Shown here: positions 27,645 through 35,418 of the stretch, piece after piece
Position numbering within the stretch: the stretch's first letter is position 1
Layout: each line of letters opens with the position of its first letter
Source of the DNA: Pseudooceanicola atlanticus
GTDB taxonomy: Bacteria; Pseudomonadota; Alphaproteobacteria; Rhodobacterales; Rhodobacteraceae
DNA length: 64,000 bases
Assembly: GCF_000768315.1 (NCBI RefSeq)
Contig: NZ_AQQX01000006.1
Location: 113,211-177,210, forward strand
Direction of reading: 5' to 3'
The notes under the pieces: generated by a model
What the model saw: the letters and a program-made list of their open reading frames with translations, nothing else
Databases searched by the model: none
Told to the model about the DNA's origin: nothing
Made by a program: the position numbers and the translations under genes

Positions 27645-30079
27645 TCCGGATATCGCGAACTTTTCTGCTCAGCCTGATCGTTCTGATCGGGCTGGGCTTT
27701 GCCGTTCTTGCCCAGGTCGAAACACCCGATTACGAGGCGTGGGAATCCGTCGCCACGCGCGCGGAAGAAGCCATCGGCAATGCCGAAGCCTCTGACAACG
27801 CGTTTGAAAGCCTGCGCAGTGAGCTGACGGATTGGCGTCAGGTCTTCCTGGCCGCCGAAGCGGTGAACGCAGCACCGATCGCGGCGGTCGAGGCGCAATT
27901 GTCCGCCCTGGGTCCCGCGCCGGAGGAAGGGCAGGAAGCGCCTGAAACGCGGGAACAGCGCGACAGGCTGAACACCCGGCTCAACGAACTTCGATCTCCC
28001 GCGCAACGGGCCGAGGTCGCCTTTAGCCGGGCCGACGCGATGATCGCCCAGATCGACCGCATCCTCAGGGACCGGCAGACCAACCAGCTGCTGGAACTTG
28101 GGCCCACGCCGGTCAACCCGGTCAGTTGGCCGCCCGCGATCGAAAACTTCGTCGAATTCTTCTACCGCACGGCGCTCGATATCCAGACCAACTGGCAGAA
28201 CGAGTCCAGCCGCACGGTGTTTCGCCAGAACTTGCCGGCCACGCTGCTGCTTCTCAGCCTTGCGGCCATCCTGACGCTGCGCGGGCGCCACTGGGTCGAA
28301 TTGCTGGTGACATCGGTTCAGGATCGCAGCCGCACCGCCGAACGCTGGCTGGCCGGTCTGATCATGTCGCTGGGCCAGATCGTCCTGCCGGTGCTCGGCC
28401 TGCTGCTTCTGGCGGTTGCCGGGCAACTGACGGGCATCCTCGGCCCGCGCGGCATGGTGCTCATGCAATCGCTGCCGGCGGCGGGCTTTGCCTTCTTCGC
28501 GGCGCGGTGGCTGGGCGGGCGGATGTTCCCACGCTCGGACACCTTCGAGCCCCCCCTTGAACTGTCGTCGAACGAACGGATCGAGGGGCGTCTGCATTCG
28601 CTGTTCCTGGGCCTTGTCCTGCTAATCCTGATCCCCCTGCGGGCGGTGCGGGATTTCGCCGGATGGTCGCCCGAGGTCTATAACGTCCTCAGCTTTCCGG
28701 TCCTGATCGTCGCGGGCCTGTCGCTGTTCCGCATGGGGCGGCTGCTGCTGGTGCATGCCAGGACCCAGATCTCGGCCATAGACGAACCGGAATTCCGCTA
28801 CCGCCTGCTGTCGCTGCTGGCGCGGGCCATGATGATCCTCGCATTCGCCGGGCCGGTCCTTGCCGGGATCGGTTATTTCAACGCGGGCGAAGCGTTGGTC
28901 TTCCCGACGATCTACACGATGATGCTGCTATCGCTGATCGTGGTGCTGCAACGACTGGTGAACGAGGTCTACATCCTCTTCACCCGCAACCGCGAGGGCG
29001 TCGGCGAGGCGCTGACCCCGGTGCTGGCGGGCTTTGCGCTGGCCGTCGGGGCCCTGCCGATCCTGGCCCTGATCTGGGGCGCGCGGGTGACCGACCTGAC
29101 CGAATTGTGGGGCCGCTTCCTGACCGGGTTCCAGATCGGTGACACACGGATCAGCCCGACCGATTTCCTGACCTTCGCCATCGTCTTCGCGCTTGGTTAC
29201 CTGCTGACGCGGCTGGTGCAAAGCGCACTCCGGACCTCGGTCCTGCCCAAGACGAAGCTTGATGCCGGTGGCCAGAATGCGGTGACCTCGGGGCTGGGCT
29301 ATGTTGGTATTTTCATTGCCGGCATCGTCGCCATCACCTCCGCCGGGCTCGACCTGTCGTCGCTGGCCATCGTCGCCGGTGCGCTGTCGGTCGGGATCGG
29401 TTTCGGCCTTCAGAACATCGTGTCCAATTTCGTGTCGGGCATCATCCTGCTGATCGAACGGCCCATTGCCATCGGCGACTGGATCGAGGTCGGCGGTGAA
29501 ATGGGCTTTGTCCGCGATATCTCTGTCCGGTCGACGCGGATCGAAACCTTCGACCGCACCGATGTGATCGTGCCCAATGCCGATCTCGTATCGGGCAAGG
29601 TGACGAACTGGACCCGGGGCAACCTGGTCGGGCGACTGATCGTGCCCGTCGGCGTCGCCTATGGCACCGATACCCGGAAGGTCGAGGGCATCCTGCAAGA
29701 GGTGGCCGAAGCCCACCCGATGGTCGTTCTGAACCCGCCGCCCTTCATCCTGTTCAAGGGCTTTGGTGCCGACAGCCTGGACTTCGAGATCCGCGCCATC
29801 CTGCGGGACGTGACCGCGATCCTCGTCGTCCAGACCGAAATGAACCACCAGATCGCCGAACGCTTCCATGCCGAAGGGATCGAGATCCCCTTCGCCCAGC
29901 GGGATATCTGGTTGCGCAACCCCGAAGCCCTGCGGGGCGAACCGGCCCGGCCGCAGACACCCGTCGCCGATGTCACCCCGTCCGAACGCCGCGCGGCGGC
30001 CGCCCAGCTGGATGTGGACGACATGCCGGGCTCCGACACTGACGGTGACAGCGGCGGAGAAGGAGGAGGAGACAGATGA
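27641..30079 (+). CDS. MscS family mechanosensitive channel with DUF3772 domain
   Basis: The 812-residue membrane protein has an N-terminal signal-like helix, a long extracytoplasmic region including a DUF3772-type section (about residues 110-190), roughly eleven further helices, and a C-terminal MscS pore and beta domain. The pore-lining helix segment VAGALSVGIGFGLQNIVSN and the ERPIAIGDWIEVGGEMGFVRDI motif are clear. Such large MscS channels release solutes under hypo-osmotic stress. The GTG start overlaps the cysK stop, and the gene itself overlaps the next, so it is coupled to the trg-cysK operon. Confidence 0.9.
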   Translation: MIRISRTFLLSLIVLIGLGFAVLAQVETPDYEAWESVATRAEEAIGNAEASDNAFESLRSELTDWRQVFLAAEAVNAAPIAAVEAQLSALGPAPEEGQEAPETREQRDRLNTRLNELRSPAQRAEVAFSRADAMIAQIDRILRDRQTNQLLELGPTPVNPVSWPPAIENFVEFFYRTALDIQTNWQNESSRTVFRQNLPATLLLLSLAAILTLRGRHWVELLVTSVQDRSRTAERWLAGLIMSLGQIVLPVLGLLLLAVAGQLTGILGPRGMVLMQSLPAAGFAFFAARWLGGRMFPRSDTFEPPLELSSNERIEGRLHSLFLGLVLLILIPLRAVRDFAGWSPEVYNVLSFPVLIVAGLSLFRMGRLLLVHARTQISAIDEPEFRYRLLSLLARAMMILAFAGPVLAGIGYFNAGEALVFPTIYTMMLLSLIVVLQRLVNEVYILFTRNREGVGEALTPVLAGFALAVGALPILALIWGARVTDLTELWGRFLTGFQIGDTRISPTDFLTFAIVFALGYLLTRLVQSALRTSVLPKTKLDAGGQNAVTSGLGYVGIFIAGIVAITSAGLDLSSLAIVAGALSVGIGFGLQNIVSNFVSGIILLIERPIAIGDWIEVGGEMGFVRDISVRSTRIETFDRTDVIVPNADLVSGKVTNWTRGNLVGRLIVPVGVAYGTDTRKVEGILQEVAEAHPMVVLNPPPFILFKGFGADSLDFEIRAILRDVTAILVVQTEMNHQIAERFHAEGIEIPFAQRDIWLRNPEALRGEPARPQTPVADVTPSERRAAAAQLDVDDMPGSDTDGDSGGEGGGDR

Positions 30080-30795
30080 CCGAGCCCCTTTTTCGCGAGG
30101 ACGCCTATCTGCGTGACGCTCCCGCACGCGTGGTCGACATCAACGACCGCGGATGTGTGATCCTCGACCGGACCATTTTCTATCCCACCGGCGGTGGCCA
30201 GCCCGGCGATGCCGGACGGCTGACCTGGCCAGGAGGCGAATGCGCGATTGCGACAGCGGTCAAGGGCGAGGATGACAGCGTCGTCCTGGTCCCGACGGAG
30301 GGCGTGATCCTTCCCGAAATCGGGACCGAGGTGACGCAGCTGCTCGATTGGGATCAGCGCTACCTGCACATGCGGATGCACACGGCGCTTCACCTGCTGA
30401 CGGTCGCCATTCCGTTGCCGGTGACCGGCGGCCAGATCGGGGCCAGCAAGAGCCGCCTCGATTTCGTGATGCCCGAACCGCCCGAGGACAAGGCCGCCGT
30501 CGAAACCGCCCTGAACGACCTGATCGCTCAGGACCTGCCGGTCACGCAGGAATGGATCACCGAGGCCGAGCTTGACGCACAGCCTGACCTCGTCAAGACG
30601 ATGTCGGTTCAGCCGCCACGCGGGGCAGGGCGCATCCGTCTGGTGCGGATCGGCGAGGGGCCGGCAACGGTCGACCTGCAACCCTGCGGCGGCACCCATG
30701 TCGCCCGCACGGGCGAAATTGGGCAGGTCGCCATCGGCAAGATCGAAAACAAGGGCAAGCAGAACCGGCGCGTAAATATCTCTCTGGCCGGCTAG
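30076..30795 (+). CDS. Alanyl-tRNA editing protein (AlaX)
   Basis: The 239-residue protein corresponds to the stand-alone editing domain of alanyl-tRNA synthetase. The zinc ligands are His102 and His106 (MHTALH) and the CGGTH pair Cys204 and His208. The FYPTGGGQPGD segment (residues 35-45) belongs to the same family. It removes wrongly attached serine or glycine from tRNA-Ala. The length suits the AlaX-M type. The start overlaps the MscS gene stop (ATGA), placing it in the same operon. Confidence 0.93.
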   Translation: MTEPLFREDAYLRDAPARVVDINDRGCVILDRTIFYPTGGGQPGDAGRLTWPGGECAIATAVKGEDDSVVLVPTEGVILPEIGTEVTQLLDWDQRYLHMRMHTALHLLTVAIPLPVTGGQIGASKSRLDFVMPEPPEDKAAVETALNDLIAQDLPVTQEWITEAELDAQPDLVKTMSVQPPRGAGRIRLVRIGEGPATVDLQPCGGTHVARTGEIGQVAIGKIENKGKQNRRVNISLAG

Positions 30796-30876
30796 CGCAA
30801 GTCAGGATTTCCGCCACACCCGCGTCACACAACCCGTGATAGCATGACCCCATGTCTGCTCTCGCGAGGTTCTGCC

Positions 30877-31713
30877 ATGGTCGCCTTCAATCACTCGATT
30901 GCCCGTTTCGCCGTCTGGAACCTCGCAGGCAATGACAGGTTCCCCGGCGGGGCCGGTACCGGGATTGCCCCCGACAGCAAAAAGGCTCTGCACCAGGCGC
31001 TTGGCCTCGCCCTGCTGGACGCCGAGTTCGTCACCCTGGTCGAGATCTTCCCCGAGAGCCATGCCGAACGCCTGCGCGAGTTGCTGGCGCTGAAGGGCCT
31101 GGATTACCAGATCACCCATCTGCCCCAGCCCGACAGCCATCTGGGCATCGGGTTCCTGCACAAGACCGGGATCGAGGTCGAAAACCCGCGGTTCATTCCC
31201 GGCTCCGAAGGCGATTACCAGGGCGGGCGTCAGGCTTTTGCCGTGGATGTCCGCATCGGTGCCCGGTTCAAGGCCGTCGTCATCGGCGTGCATCTGAAAT
31301 CCGGGCGGGGCAAGGCCGAACAGGTTCTTCGCGACACGCAATGCAAGGTGATCGGTGACTGGATCGAAACCCTGCATGACACGCCGGGCTACAAACACCA
31401 CGCGATCCTTCTGATGGGCGATTTCAACATGATCCCCGGCCAGGACGTGTCGAATTTTCATTACCTGGGCGGCGATGACACGATGGACTTCGTCTCCTGC
31501 TGGGATTTGCAGGACCGCTATTCGCATATCCTCAGCAGCGGTCGCGCGAACCTTCTGGATGGTTTCGCCGTCAGCCGGAATTACTCCACCCGCTATATCA
31601 CGGGCAGCCTGCGCCTGTTCCCGATGCACTGGACGCTCAAGATGGGCCGCGCGAAGTTCCGCGAGGAGGTTTCGGACCACCTGCCGTTCGTTGCCTCCTT
31701 CAAGCTCTTCTGA
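30877..31713 (+). CDS. Endonuclease/exonuclease/phosphatase (EEP) fold protein
   Basis: The 278-residue protein has the EEP metal-dependent phosphodiesterase layout: FAVWNLAG at the start, an acidic residue in TLVEIFPE, GDFNMIPG in the middle and the final SDHLPF. The fold covers DNases, sphingomyelinases and phosphatases, so the substrate is unknown. No signal peptide is seen. The start at 30877 has a GAGG eight bases upstream. Earlier ATGs lack one. A short gap precedes the next gene, and no clear terminator follows. Confidence 0.8.
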   Translation: MVAFNHSIARFAVWNLAGNDRFPGGAGTGIAPDSKKALHQALGLALLDAEFVTLVEIFPESHAERLRELLALKGLDYQITHLPQPDSHLGIGFLHKTGIEVENPRFIPGSEGDYQGGRQAFAVDVRIGARFKAVVIGVHLKSGRGKAEQVLRDTQCKVIGDWIETLHDTPGYKHHAILLMGDFNMIPGQDVSNFHYLGGDDTMDFVSCWDLQDRYSHILSSGRANLLDGFAVSRNYSTRYITGSLRLFPMHWTLKMGRAKFREEVSDHLPFVASFKLF

Positions 31714-31879
31714 ATGCTTGGTTTTTATCTCCGACCTCTCCATGTGGCGGTCTTCTGCCGAGTGCCGGTGCGCTTGGAACAGAAGTCCGATTTGGTCTGT
31801 TGTCCCGCCACATGACAGGCACCGCAATGTGCCGCGACGCGACGCAAGAGCGTGTCGTCAAAGTAAAGGAGTTCACATC

Positions 31880-32530
31880 ATGTATGCCAAGATTCTCGGT
31901 CTGAGCACCGTTGCCGTCCTGACCGCCACCAGCGCGATGGCCACCACCGACGCAACGGCGACCACCGACCTCAACCTGCGCTCCCTGCCGGATCCGCGCG
32001 GCGAGATCCTGGATGTCATCCCCGGTGAGGCGATGGTCCAGATCGAGCAATGCACGACCGACACCACCTGGTGCAAGGTCAATTACGACGGCACCGAAGG
32101 CTGGGCCTACAGCCCCTATCTGACCGCGTCGTTGGATGAGGAACCGGTCGTCATCTACGAGAACGTCGAACGGTTCGAGGTCGAATCCGTCGACCTGAAC
32201 GACGATGACCGCGCCGCCGCTGCTGCCGCGGGTGGCCTGACGGGTGGTGCGCTGGCCGTTGCTGCTGCGGGTGGCCCCGCCGCGATTGCCGGCGCCGTGG
32301 CGCTCGGCACGATCGCGGGTGCTGAATCCGTTCCGGAGCAGACCGTGACCTACGTGCAGTCCAACCCGCTCGATCCCGTCTACGTGAACGGTGAGGTCGT
32401 CGTCGGCGCCGGCATCCCGCAGGAAGTCGAACTGGTGACCATCCCCGAGAGCGACTACCGCTACGTCTACCTGAACGGCACGCCCGTGCTGGTCGATGAG
32501 GACCGCGTCATCGTGAACGTCGTGCGGTAA
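31880..32530 (+). CDS. Secreted SH3-domain/DUF1236 protein
   Basis: The 216-residue protein has a signal peptide (residues 1-21), a bacterial SH3 domain (about 25-82, with TTDLNLRSLPDPRGEIL and WAYSPYLTA), an Ala/Gly-rich stretch near 105-140 that could span or glue to the membrane, and a C-terminal DUF1236-like region (about 145-216). Proteins of this kind are exported in alphaproteobacteria, probably binding the cell wall. The start follows AAAGGAG. A terminator follows the stop. Confidence 0.85.
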   Translation: MYAKILGLSTVAVLTATSAMATTDATATTDLNLRSLPDPRGEILDVIPGEAMVQIEQCTTDTTWCKVNYDGTEGWAYSPYLTASLDEEPVVIYENVERFEVESVDLNDDDRAAAAAAGGLTGGALAVAAAGGPAAIAGAVALGTIAGAESVPEQTVTYVQSNPLDPVYVNGEVVVGAGIPQEVELVTIPESDYRYVYLNGTPVLVDEDRVIVNVVR

Positions 32531-32550
32531 CCTTCGTTGCGACCGTTCGA

Positions 32551-32583
32551 GGCCCGTCCCGCCTGCCGGGGCGGGCCTTTTTT
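32551..32583 (+). terminator. Intrinsic terminator after the SH3/DUF1236 gene
   Basis: GGCCCGTCCCG and CGGGGCGGGCC form an 11-bp stem with a five-base loop and one T-G pair, followed by six T residues. Confidence 0.9.
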
Positions 32584-32668
32584 GTGCCCGGATGGGCGGC
32601 TTTGTCATTTCAGATCAGGGGCTTGGCGCGACCCAGCGGAAAGCCTGCAATTTTGTGCCGAATTGCGC

Positions 32669-32696
32669 TTGAACCTCGGTATCAGTTTTGTGTAGA
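32669..32696 (+). promoter_or_regulatory. Putative promoter of tRNA-Ser
   Basis: TTGAAC (32669) and TGTAGA (32691-32696) are separated by 16 bases and lie 9 bases before the mature tRNA-Ser. A fair match to the sigma-70 pattern, seen by eye only. Confidence 0.4.
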
Positions 32697-32705
32697 CGGG
32701 TCGGC

Positions 32706-32795
32706 GGAGAGGTGGCCGAGTGGTCGAAGGCGCACGCCTGGAAAGTGTGTAGGCGGGAAACCGTCTCGAGGGTTCGAATCCCTTCCTCTCCGCCA
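32706..32795 (+). tRNA. tRNA-Ser (anticodon GGA)
   Basis: The 90-base sequence begins GGAGAGGTGGCCGAGTGG and ends with CCTCTCCGCCA, pairing fully in the acceptor stem. The anticodon stem CACGC/GTGTG encloses CTGGAAA, giving anticodon GGA for UCC/UCU. The T-loop GGTTCGAATCC is standard, the variable arm is long as in class II tRNAs, and the CCA end is encoded. Confidence 0.97.
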
Positions 32796-32929
32796 TACCC
32801 CCTTCAGTTTCCCGAGACGGGGTCCCTGTCGGGGTCTATTCCTTCCTGTCGCAAAAAGAAGGTGGCGAGACACTTGCGTGCCTGCCCGGACCCATGGACA
32901 CTCTCCCAACCATTCCGGGGGGAGGAACC

Positions 32930-34336
32930 ATGGATCAGGTGATCGAAGAGAACCGGGTGCTGGCCACGCTGCAGGCTGAATTGGACTATCCGTTCGCGTC
33001 AAACCTTCAGCGCGGCATTTCGGCGCCCAATGCGCCGACGCGGTACCAGGTGGGGTCAAGTGTGGCCTCTGTCCTGGAGGCGATCGGCTCGGTGGTGGCC
33101 GACATCGTTCAGGCCAGGGGCGGACCCGCGCAAAGCGTCAGTTGTTCGTCGGCGGCAGCCGTCGCATCGCTGATCGCCTTCCGCATCGGGCAGGAAAAGG
33201 ACGATAGCGGAGACTGGACGACCCCGGAGCCCGATCCATCCGCGCAGAAGGGGCGCGACCTGACAAAGCCGTTTGCAACCCGGGACGGGAGATATTTCCT
33301 GCCGCATTTCGGGTTGCCGCATCTGCAACGGCGGGTGCTGGACGTGTTGGATTGCGACTTGATCGAGGAGGACGTGTCGGCAGCCATCGCCGGCTGGGAT
33401 GCCCTGGACCTGGAAGAGGCGATTGCAGACGCGCGGGCCTGTGGCGGCATGGTGCGCCGTCGCGAGGAATGGATGCGCCATCCTCACGGTGCGGCGCTCG
33501 CCACCCGACCCGTGATCAGCATTGAAAAGATCGGCGAGGCGCCGCCGGAACCGATACCGGGAGGATTGCGTCCGCTATCGGGATTGCGAGTTCTGGACCT
33601 GACGCGCATCCTGGCCGGTCCCGTCGCCGCACGTAGCCTCGCTGAACATGGGGCCGACGTGCTGATGGTGGCCGGACGCGATCTGCCGCAAGTGCCGGAA
33701 TTTGTGCGGGAAACCAGCCATGGCAAACGGTCTTGCTTCCTGGACCCGAAGTCCGGAAATGGGCTGGACCGATTGGTCGAACTGGTGTCCGGGGCCGACG
33801 TGTTCTCGCAAGGTTATCGCCCCGGTGCGATGGAGAAGCTGGGCCTGGGCCCGCGGGACCTGGCAACGTTGCGTCCCGGGATCGTCGCCCTGTCAGTCAG
33901 CTGTTTCGGGACTGATGGCGCCATGTCGGACAGGGCGGGCTGGGAGCAGGTGGCCCAAGCCGTCACCGGGATGTGCGCGGGGCAGGGCGGTGACGCGGCG
34001 CCAACGCTGGTGCCCGTTCCGGTCTGTGATTTCCTGACCGGCTACCTGGGCACACTCGGCACCCTGATCGCATTGCAACGGCGCGCCACTGAAGGCGGGA
34101 GCTGGCACGTCGAGGTTTCGCTCTGTCGCACTGCGATGTTCCTTCAGGATCAGGGCCTCGCCGATGAACCCGGCCAATTCCCGAAATTGGAAGATATTGC
34201 CCCCTATCTCACCGAAAGCCGGGGGGAGCGCGGGCATCTCAGGTTTGTCGGCCCGGTCCTGCAGATGTCCGGCACTCCACCGCGTTACGAAAGGCCGAGC
34301 CCGGTTCTGGGGCAGCATCAGCCGGAATGGCTATGA
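32930..34336 (+). CDS. Class III (CaiB/BaiF-type) CoA-transferase family protein, rearranged
   Basis: The 468-residue protein has the class III CoA-transferase N-terminal half (LSGLRVLDLTRILAGPVAARSL) in its second part (from about residue 215) and a segment like the C-terminal part of such enzymes (RDGRYFLPHFGLPHLQ and DACACGGMV-like DARACGGMV) before it. The domain order therefore reads permuted. The catalytic aspartate is probably Asp367 (CDFLTG). Members move CoA between acids. The start at 32930 follows GGAGGAACC. The next gene is a LacI-type regulator, and the facing operon holds another CoA-transferase. Confidence 0.75.
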   Translation: MDQVIEENRVLATLQAELDYPFASNLQRGISAPNAPTRYQVGSSVASVLEAIGSVVADIVQARGGPAQSVSCSSAAAVASLIAFRIGQEKDDSGDWTTPEPDPSAQKGRDLTKPFATRDGRYFLPHFGLPHLQRRVLDVLDCDLIEEDVSAAIAGWDALDLEEAIADARACGGMVRRREEWMRHPHGAALATRPVISIEKIGEAPPEPIPGGLRPLSGLRVLDLTRILAGPVAARSLAEHGADVLMVAGRDLPQVPEFVRETSHGKRSCFLDPKSGNGLDRLVELVSGADVFSQGYRPGAMEKLGLGPRDLATLRPGIVALSVSCFGTDGAMSDRAGWEQVAQAVTGMCAGQGGDAAPTLVPVPVCDFLTGYLGTLGTLIALQRRATEGGSWHVEVSLCRTAMFLQDQGLADEPGQFPKLEDIAPYLTESRGERGHLRFVGPVLQMSGTPPRYERPSPVLGQHQPEWL

Positions 34337-34398
34337 GTTTGGGATTTATGGCGTGATGGCAATCTGTTAGCGTCTTCCTAGATCAGGGAAGGTCGTCA

Positions 34399-35418
34399 GT
34401 GAGCCAGAAAAATATCACGATCCGAGATGTGGCCCGTCGGGCGGGCGTGTCCGTGGGAACCGCCAGCCGCGCGATGAATTCGGCCCCCGGTGTCATGGCC
34501 AAGACCCGCGAGGCGGTTCGTGAGGCGGCGAAGGAGTTGGGCTACCAGCCGAATGCCGCTGCGCGAGCCTTGCGGTCGCGGTCCTCACGGCTGATCGGAT
34601 GCCTGTTTTCGGACCTGGAAAACCCGCTTTTCGCGCGGCTTTTCAATTCCTTGCAGGACAGGTGGGCCGAGGAGGGCTTTGTCACGCTTCTCTCGGGAAC
34701 CTCCGGCAAGGTCGAACGGGAACGGCGCACGCTGGAAACCTTCGCGGAACGTGGGCTTGATGCGATCGTGGTCGCACCGGGTCACGAGCGGGATCCGGAA
34801 CTGCTACGCATGCTGGAGGCCTTCGAAGGTCCGGTCTTCGTTCTGGATCGTGACCTGCCCATCGAGGCGGACAGGCTGTTGTTCGATCACGAGGCGGCGT
34901 TGCGTGACGCGGTCGATTATCTTGTCGGCCTGGGGCACCGGAGGATCCTGCCGGTCTTTTCGCACGGTCAGGCCCGTCCCGGTGTTCTGCGGCACAAGGC
35001 CTTCGACGCGGCGCTGGCGGATCTGGGCGCATCGGCCCCGATCAAGATCGAACCGGCGACACCGAATTCACCTGTTTTCCAAGAAGTTACAGAGGTTTTG
35101 TCTGGCGGCGACCGACCGACGGCAATGATCGTGCAGGGCACACAGGTGCTGTCCTCGACGCTGAACGCGCTGGCGCATCTGCGGCTGAGCTTTCCCGATG
35201 ACATTTCGCTGATTGCAATCGGGGACAGCGCGTTGACGGTGGACCACGTGCCGCCGATCACGGCCTTGCGCATGGATCGCGATGCGTTGGTCGATGTGGT
35301 TGCCAATCGGATCCTCGACCGTATCCGAAACCCCGCGATCTGCGACAGGATTGCACCGACCCTGCGCTATGAACTGGTCGTTCGTGCCTCATGCGGTGCG
35401 CGAGGAGATGCCGGTTAA
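34399..35418 (+). CDS. LacI family transcriptional regulator
   Basis: The 339-residue protein has the LacI helix-turn-helix at residues 6-25 (ITIRDVARRAGVSVGTASRAM), the hinge (YQPNAAARALRSR) and a periplasmic-binding-protein-like ligand domain. It starts at a GTG. It probably responds to a small metabolite related to the acyl-CoA genes around it. Its 3' end overlaps that of the opposite-strand CoA-transferase by four bases. A perfect LacI-style palindrome, GAAACGTTTC, lies 6.6 kb away before the facing operon and is its likely target. Confidence 0.92.
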   Translation: MSQKNITIRDVARRAGVSVGTASRAMNSAPGVMAKTREAVREAAKELGYQPNAAARALRSRSSRLIGCLFSDLENPLFARLFNSLQDRWAEEGFVTLLSGTSGKVERERRTLETFAERGLDAIVVAPGHERDPELLRMLEAFEGPVFVLDRDLPIEADRLLFDHEAALRDAVDYLVGLGHRRILPVFSHGQARPGVLRHKAFDAALADLGASAPIKIEPATPNSPVFQEVTEVLSGGDRPTAMIVQGTQVLSSTLNALAHLRLSFPDDISLIAIGDSALTVDHVPPITALRMDRDALVDVVANRILDRIRNPAICDRIAPTLRYELVVRASCGARGDAG

